The translations under genes were made by a program, and so were the position numbers. Below the pieces are notes generated by a model, which worked only from the letters and a program-made list of their open reading frames with translations, did no database searches and had not been told where the DNA came from. DNA of 64,000 nucleotides from positions 2,042,001 to 2,106,000 of the forward strand of contig NZ_CP059322.2 in NCBI RefSeq assembly GCF_013694245.2, read 5' to 3'. The DNA comes from Micromonospora ferruginea (lineage in GTDB: Bacteria; Actinomycetota; Actinomycetes; Mycobacteriales; Micromonosporaceae). Below are positions 42,338 to 53,605 of this stretch, one piece after another. The number at the start of each line of letters is the position of its first letter. The first letter of the stretch is position 1.

Positions 42338-42802
42338 GTGCGCGAGCTGAGCGTGGTCGGAGTTCGGGTGGAGTTGCCCAGCAACCAGCCGATCGTCCTG
42401 CTGCGGGAGGTCGAGGGGGACCGCTACCTGCCGATCTGGATCGGTGCGGTCGAGGCGACGGCGATCGCCTACGAGCAGCAGGGGGTCAAGCCGGCTCGGC
42501 CGTTGACGCATGATCTTCTGCGGGACGTGTTGGCGGCGGTGCAGGCGCCGTTGCGGGCGGTGGAGATCACCGAGTTGAAGGAGAACGTCTTCTACGCTGA
42601 TCTGCTGCTGGGTGACGGGGTGCGGGTCTCGGCGCGGCCGAGTGACTCGATCGCGTTGGCGTTGCGGGTGGGTGCGCCGATTCGTTGTGCGGAGCAGGTC
42701 CTCAGCGAGGCGGGGATCGTGATCCCGGACGAGCAGGAGGACGAGGTGGAGAAGTTCCGGGAGTTCCTGGATCAGGTGCGTCCGGAGGACTTCGCGGGTT
42801 GA
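42338..42802 (+). CDS. bifunctional nuclease (BFN/DUF151) family protein
   Basis: A 154-residue protein: VVGVRVELPSNQPIVLLREV, RYLPIWIGAVEATAIA, RPLTHDLLRDVLAA and ARPSDSIALALRVGAPI are the BFN pattern. Family members have reported RNase/DNase activity in plants; in bacteria the role is unclear. GTG at 42338 is chosen because GGAGG precedes it. It corresponds to Rv1829 in the garA-ftsR-merR cluster. Confidence 0.9.
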   Translation: MRELSVVGVRVELPSNQPIVLLREVEGDRYLPIWIGAVEATAIAYEQQGVKPARPLTHDLLRDVLAAVQAPLRAVEITELKENVFYADLLLGDGVRVSARPSDSIALALRVGAPIRCAEQVLSEAGIVIPDEQEDEVEKFREFLDQVRPEDFAG

Positions 42803-43006
42803 GCGGTGCCGGCCTGGTGGGTCGGGTTGCGCGGCGGTTGGCGGTCACGGTGGTGGCGGCTGGCCGCCGTGTGTGCTGTCGGTGGCGCGGCGTGTCGGGT
42901 GTCTCCTGCCGGTGTAGTGCGCTCGTCGGCGTTAGGGTTGCCGTGTCGAGGGGCGCGCGGACGGGGAAGCTGACGCGGCGCCGCACGGGCGGGGAGGTTG
43001 GTCCGG

Positions 43007-43573
43007 ATGCACGAGCCGCGAGATCCTGGTCCGAGTTCGGAACAGCAGTTCGCCGACGGTGAGGTGGGCTACCGGGGTGTGACCGCGTGTTCGGCGGTGG
43101 GCATCAGTTACCGGCAGTTGGACTACTGGGCGCGGACGTCGTTGGTGGTGCCGAGTGTGCGCGACGCGTCGGGTTCGGGGACGTCCCGGTTGTATTCGTT
43201 CCGCGACCTGGTGGTGTTGAAGGTCGTGAAGCGGTTACTGGACGCCGGGGTGTCGTTGCAGAACATCCGGAAGGCGATCGACGCGTTGCGTTCGCGTGGG
43301 GTGGACGATCTGGCGGGCATCACGTTGATCTCCGACGGGACGACGGTGTACGAGTGCCGGTCGCCGGAGGAGGTGGTCGACCTGTTGCAGGGCGGCCAGG
43401 GGGTGTTCGGCATCGCGATCGGTGGCGCGTTCAAGGAGATCCAGGGTTCGTTGTCGCATCTGCCGGCGGAGCCGGTGGGTGGGCCGGAGCAGGAGGCTCC
43501 GGAGGTGGAGGTCGAGGTGGAGTCGGTGGGTGACGAGTTGGCGGCGCGTCGGGCGCGTCGGCGGGCCGGCTGA
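43007..43573 (+). CDS. MerR family transcriptional regulator (Rv1830-like)
   Basis: A 188-residue regulator with a MerR winged helix: GYRGVTACSAVGISYRQLDY, WARTSLVVPSVRDASGSG and RDLVVLKVVKRLLDAGVSLQ. The C-terminus (GGAFKEIQGSLSHLP, then Glu/Val-rich) has no metal site. The ATG at 43007 is preceded by GGGAGG at normal spacing. Rv1830 and its orthologues influence cell division and growth in mycobacteria. Confidence 0.9.
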   Translation: MHEPRDPGPSSEQQFADGEVGYRGVTACSAVGISYRQLDYWARTSLVVPSVRDASGSGTSRLYSFRDLVVLKVVKRLLDAGVSLQNIRKAIDALRSRGVDDLAGITLISDGTTVYECRSPEEVVDLLQGGQGVFGIAIGGAFKEIQGSLSHLPAEPVGGPEQEAPEVEVEVESVGDELAARRARRRAG

Positions 43574-43996
43574 TCGATCGGCGTCTCGTGTACGGGATCG
43601 CGTCGTGGCGTTTCGCCCGGCGCGATTCGTCGTTTCGGTGACGGACGGTGAGTGTGGTGGGGTGCCGGTGGGCGGGTGGTGGCCGGCGGTGGGTTGGGGG
43701 CGGGTGTGCGCAGGTGGCGGTGGGTGTCCGCGCAGTGTCCGAAAGAGACGGTGCGGGGTGTGGTTTGACGGGGTGTGGTCGGCTGGGTGCGCGTCGGTCA
43801 CCGGTGGGGGCGGCGGCGTTGACTGTCCGTGGTTGACGGTTGTCGGGATTCCGATAGGGCGTGCGTGAAGTGTGGCGGCGGGCGCGCTATGGTCCGTCTC
43901 GGTCGTCGGCGTGTTGCGTCACGGTGTGTGACGCCGCGTCGGCTGGCGATGCCCCTGCCGCGGCGCTGCCGCGGCTCCCTGGCGGAAGGACCGAGC
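43574..43996. other. 423-base intergenic region before the globin pair
   Basis: No gene is supported here. A -10-like TATGGT lies at 43888-43893, with the operator-like inverted repeat downstream (43916-43934). The first 300 bases are G-rich on the plus strand and show nothing I recognise. Confidence 0.5.
43916..43934. promoter_or_regulatory. operator-like inverted repeat before globin genes
   Basis: GCGTCAC-GGTGT-GTGACGC is a perfect 7-5-7 inverted repeat about 60 bases before the truncated haemoglobin start. GTCAC-N5-GTGAC is a plausible dimer site for a nitric oxide- or oxygen-responsive regulator of the Crp/Fnr or NsrR type, but the regulator is not identified. Confidence 0.5.
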
Positions 43997-44386
43997 ATGA
44001 CGGTGACGAGCGAGACCACCCCGATCTCCCACTACGAGCGCATCGGCGGCGCGGCGGCGGTGAAGGCCGCGGTGGAGCTGTTCTACGATAAGGTGCTGGC
44101 GGATCCCGACCTGGCCGGCTACTTCGCCGGGGTGGACATGCCCGAGCAGCGGCGGCACCTGGCGTTGATGCTGGCGGTGGTGCTGGGCGGCCCGAACGAG
44201 TACGCGGGTCGGGGGCTGGCCGAGGCGCACCAGCCGTTGAACATTCCGGGTGCGCACTACGCGAAGGTCGGCGAGCACCTGACGGCGACGTTGGTGGAGT
44301 TGGGTGTGCCGGCGGACGTGATCGCCGACGTGCAGGTCGTGCTCGGTCAGGTGCGCGAGCAGGTCGTGTCGGCGGGGAACGCCTGA
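43997..44386 (+). CDS. glbN: truncated haemoglobin, group I
   Basis: A 129-residue 2-on-2 globin: SHYERIGGAAAVKAAVELFY, then FFxxVD-type FAGVDMPEQRRHLALMLAVV, with the proximal His in EAHQPLNIPGAHY. It binds O2 and can convert nitric oxide to nitrate. The ATG at 43997 follows GGAAGGA. The stop lies 2 bases before the flavohaemoglobin start, so the two proteins are co-made. Reduction could come from the FAD domain of the next protein. Confidence 0.92.
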   Translation: MTVTSETTPISHYERIGGAAAVKAAVELFYDKVLADPDLAGYFAGVDMPEQRRHLALMLAVVLGGPNEYAGRGLAEAHQPLNIPGAHYAKVGEHLTATLVELGVPADVIADVQVVLGQVREQVVSAGNA

Positions 44387-44388
44387 GC

Positions 44389-45546
44389 GTGGACGCGGCA
44401 CGGCTCAAGCAGAGTTGGTCGCTGGTGGCCGGGCACGGCGACCAGGTGCCGCTCTATTTCTATTCGACGCTGTTCCTGGCGCACCCGGACACCCGGCAGA
44501 TGTTCGGCACCGACATGGCCGGGCAGCGGGACCGCCTGGTGTCGGCGTTGGGGCACATCGTGTCGCATGTGGACCAGGTGGACCGGCTGGTCGGGTTCCT
44601 GCAGCAGTTGGGCGCCGACCACCGCAAGTTCGCGGTGCGCGCCGAGCACTACCCGGCGGTGGGTGAGGCGCTGCTGGAGACGCTGCGGCACTTCAGCGGC
44701 GCGGCGTGGACCGACGAGCTGGCCGCGGACTGGGCCGCGGCGTACGGGCTGGTCGCGCAGGTGATGACGGAGGCCGCGCAGGCGGCGGAGGCGCATTCCC
44801 CGCCGTGGTGGGTGGCGGAGGTGCTGGCGCACGAGCGGCGCACGTTCGACGTGGCGGTGTTGACGGTGCGGCCGCAGTACCTGTTGCCGTTCACCCCGGG
44901 CCAGTCGATCGGGGTGTCGCATCCGGCGGTGCGGTCGTGGCGGTACTACTCGCCGGCGAACGCGCCGCGCTCGGACGGCACGGTGGAGCTGCACGTGCGG
45001 GCCGCGCCGGGTGGTGTGGTGTCGTCGCGGCTGGTGTACGGGTGCGCGGCGGGGGATCAGTTGCACCTGGCGGCGCCGGTGGGGGACCGGTTGACGTTGT
45101 GGCCGGCCGGGTCGTCGGATCTGCTGCTGCTGGCCGGTGGGACCGGCTGGGCGCCGGTGAAGGCGTTGGTGGAGCAGGTCGCGGCGGAGGGTTCGGGGCG
45201 GCGGGTGGACCTGTACGTGGGGGCCCGTTCGCGCACGGAGTTCTACGACAGCGAGGCGATCGACAAGGTGGCGGCGTCGCATCCGTGGTTACGGGTGTCG
45301 TACGTGGCGGGGTCGGATCCGCAGCGCCCGGGTGAGGTGGCGCGGGTGGTGGACCGGGTGCTGGCCGACGGGGACTGGCGGTCGCGGCACGTGTACGTGT
45401 GCGGATCGGACGAGATGGTGGGTCAGTCGGTGGCGGCGTTGACGGGGGCCGGTTACCAGCCGGGTCAGCTGCACCACGAGGGTTTCGGCAAGCACTGGTA
45501 CGGGCCGGCGTGGCGTACCGCGACCGCCCCTGACGGAGGTATCTGA
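44389..45546 (+). CDS. flavohaemoglobin-like globin/FAD/NAD oxidoreductase
   Basis: A 385-residue protein. Residues 1-135 are a globin (LKQSWSLVAGHGDQVPLYFY, with a proximal His in DHRKFAVRAEHY); ~145-245 is an FAD domain (WRYYSPANAP for FAD); ~250-375 is the NAD domain (LLLLAGGTGWAPVKAL and YVCGSDEMV). This is the layout of nitric oxide dioxygenases. Some actinobacterial class II flavohaemoglobins instead act on lactate-related substrates, so the role is not certain. It is coupled to glbN upstream and overlaps the DivIVA gene by 1 base. Confidence 0.88.
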   Translation: MDAARLKQSWSLVAGHGDQVPLYFYSTLFLAHPDTRQMFGTDMAGQRDRLVSALGHIVSHVDQVDRLVGFLQQLGADHRKFAVRAEHYPAVGEALLETLRHFSGAAWTDELAADWAAAYGLVAQVMTEAAQAAEAHSPPWWVAEVLAHERRTFDVAVLTVRPQYLLPFTPGQSIGVSHPAVRSWRYYSPANAPRSDGTVELHVRAAPGGVVSSRLVYGCAAGDQLHLAAPVGDRLTLWPAGSSDLLLLAGGTGWAPVKALVEQVAAEGSGRRVDLYVGARSRTEFYDSEAIDKVAASHPWLRVSYVAGSDPQRPGEVARVVDRVLADGDWRSRHVYVCGSDEMVGQSVAALTGAGYQPGQLHHEGFGKHWYGPAWRTATAPDGGI

Positions 45547-46220
45547 TGACGGCTCCGATCAGTGGTTACGACGCCCAGCAGGTGTCCGGGCCGGTGCAGG
45601 TGCGGTTGACCTCGGACCGGGTGCGGCGGTGGGAGTTCGGGTCGGCGGCGTTCACCCGCCGCGGCTACGAGCAGGCCGACGTGGACCGGTTCCGGATGCA
45701 GGTGGCCGACGAGTTGGATCTGCTGGCCGCGCAGGTGGCGAACCTGCGGGCGGAGAACGAGCGGCTCAACGACCATCTGGAGTTGCACCGGCACGGGGTG
45801 ATCCCGAGCGCGGACACGCCGGCGATGCCGGCGGCGAAGGAGGTCAACCTGTTGTCGGCGGCGCAGCGGGAGGCCGAGCAGATCATCGCGCAGGCCCACG
45901 ACTACGCCCGGCGGGTCGCCGAGTACGCGCGCACGCAGTACGAGAGTTATCTGCGGGCGGCGGCGGAGGAGGCGCGGCAGGAGGCCGAGCGGGCGGTGGT
46001 GGAGTATCGCAGCGCGGCGGGTCGGAACGCCGACGACGCGGTGGCGACCCGGGAGGCGTTGCGGATCTTCGGGGAGATGATGATGTCGCACATGCGGGCG
46101 GCGGCGCGGCACCTCGACGACGGCAGTGAGCAGTTGGCGCGCACGATGGAGCGCATCGCGGGGGAGGCGCCGCCGGTGGCCGGCGGGTCGCAGCCGGCGT
46201 TGTCGCGCCACCAGCGCTGA
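45546..46220 (+). CDS. DivIVA-domain coiled-coil protein
   Basis: A 224-residue protein. Residues ~30-60 match the DivIVA N-terminal membrane-binding region (FGSAAFTRRGYEQADVDRFR), followed by long coiled coils (VANLRAENERLNDHLEL; SAAQREAEQIIAQAHDYARR). DivIVA/Wag31 proteins mark poles and septa in actinobacteria; this one is shorter and may be an accessory paralogue. The ATG overlaps the flavohaemoglobin stop. A strong terminator follows. Confidence 0.87.
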   Translation: MTAPISGYDAQQVSGPVQVRLTSDRVRRWEFGSAAFTRRGYEQADVDRFRMQVADELDLLAAQVANLRAENERLNDHLELHRHGVIPSADTPAMPAAKEVNLLSAAQREAEQIIAQAHDYARRVAEYARTQYESYLRAAAEEARQEAERAVVEYRSAAGRNADDAVATREALRIFGEMMMSHMRAAARHLDDGSEQLARTMERIAGEAPPVAGGSQPALSRHQR

Positions 46221-46230
46221 GGTGCAGGCG

Positions 46231-46269
46231 GGGGCCCCGTCCTGACGCCTGGCGTCAGGACGGGGCCCC
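46231..46269. terminator. long bidirectional hairpin terminator
   Basis: Perfect 19-base arms (46231-46249 and 46251-46269) beginning GGGGCCCCGTCCTGACGCC lie between the convergent DivIVA-domain and SDR-like genes. Confidence 0.93.
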
Positions 46270-46272
46270 GGT

Positions 46273-46923
46273 TCACAGGGCGGCGACGGCGTCGGCGATG
46301 GGGGTGTCGCCGGCGACGAGTTCGACGGTGTGGCCGGCGGTGGCGGGGGTGTCGAGCAGGGCCAGCAGCACCCGGGCGACGTCGGCGCGGCTGACGGCGC
46401 CGGGCGCGACGGGTCGGGCGAGGGTGATCCGGCCGGCGGGTTCGTCGTCGGTGAGCCGGCCGGGGCGCAGCACGGTGACGTCGAGGTCCCGGCCGGTGAC
46501 GTCGTCCTCGGCGGCTTTCTTGGCGCGTAGGTAGGCCGCCCACACGTCGTCGGTGTCGGGGGCGGGCGGCTGGTCGACGCCCATGGAGGAGACCAGCAGG
46601 TAGCGGCGGACGGCGGCGCGGGCGGCGGCATCGGCGAGCAGCACGGCGGCGCCCCGGTCGACGGTGTCCTTGCGGTCGGCGCCGCTGCCGGGTCCGGCGC
46701 CGGCGGCGAAGATCACCGCGTCGGCGCCGGTGAGGTGGGCGGCGAGGGTGTCGACGTCGGTGTGTTCCAGGTCGCAGACGACCGGTTCGGCGCCGGCGGC
46801 GCGCAGCGCGGCGGCGTGCTCGGGGTTGCGGATCAACCCGACGGCGGTGTCACCGCGCCCGGCGAGTTCCCGCTCCAGCAGCTTGGCGATCTTTCCGTGG
46901 CCTCCGGCGATGACGACGCGCAT
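46273..46923 (-). CDS. NAD(P)-binding atypical SDR protein
   Basis: A 216-residue Rossmann protein: MRVVIAGGHGKIAKLLEREL at the start (GGxGxxG variant), VIFAAGAGPGSGADRKDTVD, and YLLVSSMGVDQPP. These NAD(P)H-binding SDRs include oxidative-stress proteins and NmrA-like sensors. The ATG at 46923 is the natural start of the fold. The gene is monocistronic and reads into the shared terminator. Confidence 0.87.
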   Translation of the reverse strand: MRVVIAGGHGKIAKLLERELAGRGDTAVGLIRNPEHAAALRAAGAEPVVCDLEHTDVDTLAAHLTGADAVIFAAGAGPGSGADRKDTVDRGAAVLLADAAARAAVRRYLLVSSMGVDQPPAPDTDDVWAAYLRAKKAAEDDVTGRDLDVTVLRPGRLTDDEPAGRITLARPVAPGAVSRADVARVLLALLDTPATAGHTVELVAGDTPIADAVAAL

Positions 46924-46971
46924 GCGGTCAACGTAGCGCGGCGCGGTCCGCCCCGCCGGTCGACCGGCCGG

Positions 46972-47033
46972 GTCGATCATGGGGTTGGCGGTGCGACACG
47001 CCGCCGGGGCCGCCCGCCAACCTCATGATCGAC
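46972..47033. repeat. palindromic repeat (second copy of GATCATGAGGTT type)
   Basis: Arms at 46972-46991 and 47014-47033 are reverse complements with one mismatch over 20 bases, around a 22-base loop. The core GATCATGAGGTTGGCGG matches the palindrome at 4585-4645. It lies between the divergent SDR-like and sirtuin genes, not at a transcript end. Confidence 0.85.
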
Positions 47034-47090
47034 GAGGGTGGGTGGGGTGCGGGGTGGGAGGTACGGGGGTGGGCGAGGCAGCATGGACGG

Positions 47091-47933
47091 GTGAGTGATG
47101 CGTTCGAGGCGTTGACGTCGCTGGTGGCCGCCGGGGGTGTGGTGGTGCTCAGCGGCGCCGGGCTGTCCACCGAGTCGGGCATCCCGGACTATCGGGGGCC
47201 CAGCGGCGCGGCGCGGCGGCACACCCCGATGACCTACCAGGCGTTCACGCGGGAGCCGGACGCGCGGCGGCGCTACTGGGCGCGCAGCCACCTGGGGTGG
47301 CGCACGATCGCCCGGGCGGCGCCCAACGACGGGCACCGGGCGGTGGCCCGGTTGCAGCACGCCGGGCTGCTCGGCGGGATCATCACCCAGAACGTCGACG
47401 GGTTGCACACCGCCGCCGGCGCGGCCCGGGTGATCGAGTTGCACGGGCGTCTCGACGAGGTGACGTGCCTGGACTGCGGCAACGCCACCGGTCGTGACGA
47501 GCTGCACCGGCGGTTGAGCGAGGCCAACCCCGGCTTCGACGCGGCGGTGGCGCACGTCAACCCCGACGGTGACGTGGACCTGCCCGACGAGGCGGCGGCC
47601 CGGTTCCGCACCGTCGACTGCGCGGTGTGCGGCACGGGCATGCTGAAACCGGATGTGGTGTTCTTCGGCGAGACGGTGCCCGCCGCCCGGGTGGCGGACT
47701 GTTTCGCCCTGGTGGAGCGGGCCCGGGCGCTGCTGGTGCTGGGCTCGTCGTTGACGGTCATGTCGGGTCGGCGGTTCGTGCTGCGCGCGGCGAAGCACGG
47801 CATCCCGGTGGGCATCGTCAACCAGGGGGCGACGCGCGGCGACGGCTACGCCACGCTGCGGGTGGACGCGCCGCTGGGCGCCACCCTCAGCACGGTGGCG
47901 GCCCGGCTGGCCGCGGCGACCGCCCCGGTGTGA
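47091..47933 (+). CDS. NAD-dependent protein deacylase (sirtuin)
   Basis: A 280-residue SIR2-family enzyme that removes acyl groups from lysines using NAD. Seen: GAGLSTESGIPDYRGP for NAD binding, TQNVDGLH with the catalytic His in LHGRLDEVTC, and two CxxC pairs for zinc (CLDC, CAVC). The GTG at 47091 is preceded 6 bases upstream by CAGCAT, suggesting a leaderless message; an in-frame ATG upstream would lie inside the palindrome. It precedes the gcvP riboswitch. Confidence 0.93.
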   Translation: MSDAFEALTSLVAAGGVVVLSGAGLSTESGIPDYRGPSGAARRHTPMTYQAFTREPDARRRYWARSHLGWRTIARAAPNDGHRAVARLQHAGLLGGIITQNVDGLHTAAGAARVIELHGRLDEVTCLDCGNATGRDELHRRLSEANPGFDAAVAHVNPDGDVDLPDEAAARFRTVDCAVCGTGMLKPDVVFFGETVPAARVADCFALVERARALLVLGSSLTVMSGRRFVLRAAKHGIPVGIVNQGATRGDGYATLRVDAPLGATLSTVAARLAAATAPV

Positions 47934-47994
47934 TCAACCCCCGGGACATGAGCCGGTGACACGGCCGCTGGTAGCGTGGGGGTTGCCGGTACCA

Positions 47995-48077
47995 CCCACG
48001 TGGGAGAGACCGTCGATCAGGCGGCGCCGAAGGGGCAGATTCTCCCCGGAACCTCTCAGGCAAAAGGACCACGTGGG
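47995..48077 (+). promoter_or_regulatory. glycine riboswitch, single aptamer
   Basis: The conserved core is present in order: GGGAGAGAC (48002-48010), GCCGAAGGGGCAG, and CTCTCAGGCAAAAGGAC, closed by CCCACGT (47995-48001) with ACGTGGG (48071-48077). Glycine riboswitches are often tandem; only one full aptamer is visible. Downstream, GGGGGAGG can pair with a C-rich stretch just before the AAGGAG ribosome site, giving a possible control of translation of gcvP. Confidence 0.93.
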
Positions 48078-48154
48078 CAGGCGCTGTGGAGCGCGTCAGC
48101 GCGACTCAGGGGGAGGCCGACCCGTCGACCTCGCCCCCACAAGGAGCGCAGCGC

Positions 48155-50980
<2,826 letters not shown>

Positions 50981-51074
50981 GCGCATCGCGCCGGGGCGGT
51001 GGGTGGGTCGCCGCCCCGGCCGGCGCGCCGACGGTCACCGCCGGCGCGTACGCTCACTGACGCTGCGTGATCGC

Positions 51075-51275
51075 TCAGGCGACGAGGGCGTGGCGGGCCG
51101 GTCCCCGGTGCGGGGCGATGGTCCGCCCGTCGGGGAGCAGCTCACCGGTGTCCTCGAAGACGATGACGCCGTTGCAGAGCAGGCTCCAGCCCTGCTCAGG
51201 GAAGCAGGCGAGGACGCGGGCGGCTTCGCGGTCGGTCGCGTCGGCGGAGGGGCAGGTGGGCTGGTGCTGACACAT
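51075..51275 (-). CDS. DUF5999 small cysteine-containing protein
   Basis: A 66-residue protein: MCQHQPTCPSADATDREAAR, then PEQGWSLLCNGVIVFEDTGE and LLPDGRTIAPHR. This is the actinobacterial family DUF5999 as I recall it, with a CxHxxxC-like N-terminus that may bind metal. Function is unknown. The ATG at 51275 has GGAGAA at proper spacing; an ATG eleven codons upstream (51308) is also in frame but less likely. Confidence 0.85.
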   Translation of the reverse strand: MCQHQPTCPSADATDREAARVLACFPEQGWSLLCNGVIVFEDTGELLPDGRTIAPHRGPARHALVA

Positions 51276-51398
51276 CGGGTTCTCCGGACTGTGGGGGCAC
51301 TGTGTCATGGTTCACATGACCAGTGACGCACAGTACCAAGCGAAACTGCGCGCCATCGAGCAAGGTTGCGGCTTGTTCACCCAGAATCGGCTGAACGG

Positions 51399-52589
51399 AT
51401 GAGCCGAAACCGCCCAGATGTCGTGGAAGCGCTCCCACACGTGCCGGTCGACGTCCCCGCAGCGCCGCCGTCCTGCCGGTCCCGGCTGGTCGAGACCGCC
51501 CGGCTGCAGTGGCGCCTCGGCGACGGCGGCGACCCCGCCGACCTGGCGCAGGGCTTCCTCACCGCGCACGGCGTACCCGTCGACGACCTGACCCGGCCCG
51601 GCCGCCACGACCCGCACGGGGTGTGCGGGGCGGCGCTGTTCCTGTCCGCCGCCGCCGGCGCGTCCGCCATCGGCGCGCCGACCGGCGCGCCCACCCCCGC
51701 CCCCGCGCTGCCCGACCTGGCCGTGGTCGTCTACCGGCACGCCGACACCCCGCCGCCGCGCCCGACCCCGACGGGCGGCTGGTGGCTGGGGGACTGGCAC
51801 GACAGTTGGACGCCCGACGCGCACGCCGACGCGGTCGAGGCGGTCCGCGCCGCCATCGCCCGCGGCGACGTCTACCAGGTCAACCTCGTCGGACACGCCG
51901 CCGCCGGATACGCCGGCGACCCGCGCGCCGCGCTGGCCCGCCTCGCCGCGCTGCCCGGCGCCCGCTACGGCGGCACCCTGTCCGGGCCCGGCTGGACGCT
52001 GGGCTGCGCCTCACCGGAGACACTGATCGCCGTGCAGGGCGGCCGGCTGGTCACCCGCCCGATCAAGGGCACCCGCCCGGCCACCGCCACCGGCCGCCAC
52101 GAGCTGCTCGCCTCGGCCAAGGAACGCGCCGAACACGTGATGATCGTCGACCTGGAACGCAACGACCTGGCCCGGGTGGCCCGCACCGGCTCGGTGCGCG
52201 TCGACGAGCTGTTCGCCGTACGCCGCTGGTGCGACCTGTGGCAGGCCGAGTCGACGGTGTCGGCGGCGCCCGCCGACGGCCTCGGCCTGGCCGACCTGCT
52301 GCGCGCGGTGTGCCCCGGCGGGTCGGTCACCGGCGCGCCCAAGCACGCCGCCCTCGCCGAGATCGCCGCCCGCGAACCGGTCGGCCGCGGCGCCGGCATG
52401 GGCGCGCTCGGCTGGGTCGCGCCCGACCGCCTCGACCTCGGGCTGACCATCCGCACCGCGGTCGCCGACGCCGACCGGCTGCACCTGTGGGCCGGCGGCG
52501 GCATCACCTGGGGCAGCGACCCGGCTGCCGAGGTCGCCGAGGCCGCCGCCAAGGCCGCCCCGGTGCGGGCGCTGCTCGCCGCCCGCTGA
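51399..52589 (+). CDS. pabB: aminodeoxychorismate synthase component I
   Basis: A 396-residue chorismate-binding enzyme that aminates chorismate for folate synthesis. Seen: PIKGT (the lysine marks PabB; anthranilate synthases have Ala there), DLERNDLARV, CPGGSVTGAPK and WAGGGITWGS. The N-terminal lobe is short. The glutaminase partner (PabA) and lyase (PabC) are not adjacent. The ATG at 51399 is the first supported start. It converges on the prolyl aminopeptidase gene with an 18-base gap. Confidence 0.88.
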   Translation: MSRNRPDVVEALPHVPVDVPAAPPSCRSRLVETARLQWRLGDGGDPADLAQGFLTAHGVPVDDLTRPGRHDPHGVCGAALFLSAAAGASAIGAPTGAPTPAPALPDLAVVVYRHADTPPPRPTPTGGWWLGDWHDSWTPDAHADAVEAVRAAIARGDVYQVNLVGHAAAGYAGDPRAALARLAALPGARYGGTLSGPGWTLGCASPETLIAVQGGRLVTRPIKGTRPATATGRHELLASAKERAEHVMIVDLERNDLARVARTGSVRVDELFAVRRWCDLWQAESTVSAAPADGLGLADLLRAVCPGGSVTGAPKHAALAEIAAREPVGRGAGMGALGWVAPDRLDLGLTIRTAVADADRLHLWAGGGITWGSDPAAEVAEAAAKAAPVRALLAAR

Positions 52590-52607
52590 GCCCCCGCCCG
52601 CCGCCGC

Positions 52608-53555
52608 TCAGGCCGCGGCGAACGCGTCCAGGGCGGCGACCACCCGCTCGCCGATGCCGTGCCCGCCGCCGTGCCCGCCGGACTCGACGATCTCCAGCCG
52701 GGCGTCCGGCCAGTCCCGGGTCAGCCGCCAGGCGATGTCCGGCGGGCCGCTGACGTCCAGGCGGCCCTGCACCAGCACCCCCGGGATGCCGGCGAGGCGC
52801 CCGGCGTCGCGCAGCAGTTGCCCGTCGGTCAGGAAACCCAGGTTCGCGAAGTGGTGGGTGACCAGCCGGGCGAAGCCGTAGCGGAACACCGGGTCGGCGT
52901 AGCGGGGACTGGGCGCGTACCCGCCGGCGAGCGAGACGTGCACGTCCTCCCAGTCGCACCAGTCACGCGCCGCCCGCTCGCGCACCGCCGGGTCCGGGTC
53001 GTTCAGCAGCCGGCCGTACGCGGCGGACAGGTCACCGTCGCGCTCGGCGGCGGGCACCCCGTCGCGAAAACGCGCCCACTCCTGCGGGAACACCCGGCCC
53101 ATGTCCCGGGTCACCCACTCGATCTCCCGGCGGGTGTTGGCCACCACGCTGAACAGCACCAGCGCGCTCACCCGCCCCGGGTGGGCCTGCGCGTACGCCA
53201 GCGACAACGCCGAACCCCACGACGCGCCGCACAGCAGCCACCGCTCGACGCCCAGGTGCGCGCGCAGCGCCTCCATGTCGGCCACCAGATGCCCGGTGGT
53301 GTTCACCGACAGGTCGGTGCCCGGGTCGGCGGCCGACGGGGTGCTGCGCCCGCAGCCACGCTGGTCGAACAGCACGATCCGGTAGGCGGCCGGGTCGAAC
53401 AGCCGCCGCCACGACGCGCCGGCGCCGGAGCCGGGGCCGCCGTGCACCACCAGCGCCGGACGCCCGTCGGGGTTGCCGCAGGTCTCCCAGTGCACGCGCT
53501 GCCCGTCCCCGACGTCCAGGCGCCCCGACGCGTACGGCTCGATCGGTGGATACAT
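52608..53555 (-). CDS. pip: prolyl aminopeptidase
   Basis: A 315-residue alpha/beta hydrolase that removes N-terminal proline. Seen: VVHGGPGSGAG (HGGPG oxyanion motif), DQRGCGRSTP, nucleophile Ser in GASWGSALSLAYAQ, and the terminal catalytic His in VESGGHGGGHG. The ATG at 53555 follows GGGAGGG. It is divergent from a MarR regulator with the palindromic operator between them, so that regulator probably controls it. Confidence 0.93.
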   Translation of the reverse strand: MYPPIEPYASGRLDVGDGQRVHWETCGNPDGRPALVVHGGPGSGAGASWRRLFDPAAYRIVLFDQRGCGRSTPSAADPGTDLSVNTTGHLVADMEALRAHLGVERWLLCGASWGSALSLAYAQAHPGRVSALVLFSVVANTRREIEWVTRDMGRVFPQEWARFRDGVPAAERDGDLSAAYGRLLNDPDPAVRERAARDWCDWEDVHVSLAGGYAPSPRYADPVFRYGFARLVTHHFANLGFLTDGQLLRDAGRLAGIPGVLVQGRLDVSGPPDIAWRLTRDWPDARLEIVESGGHGGGHGIGERVVAALDAFAAA

Positions 53556-53578
53556 GCGCGCGGCCCTCCCCGACAAGA

Positions 53579-53596
53579 TGCAACAGCGCTGTTACA
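53579..53596. promoter_or_regulatory. MarR operator-like palindrome
   Basis: An 18-bp palindrome, TGCAACAGC followed by GCTGTTACA, with one mismatched pair, lies between pip and the MarR gene. It covers part of the -10-like TACATT (53593-53598) of the MarR gene, so binding should block both directions. Confidence 0.75.
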
Positions 53597-53605
53597 TTAG
53601 CGGAT

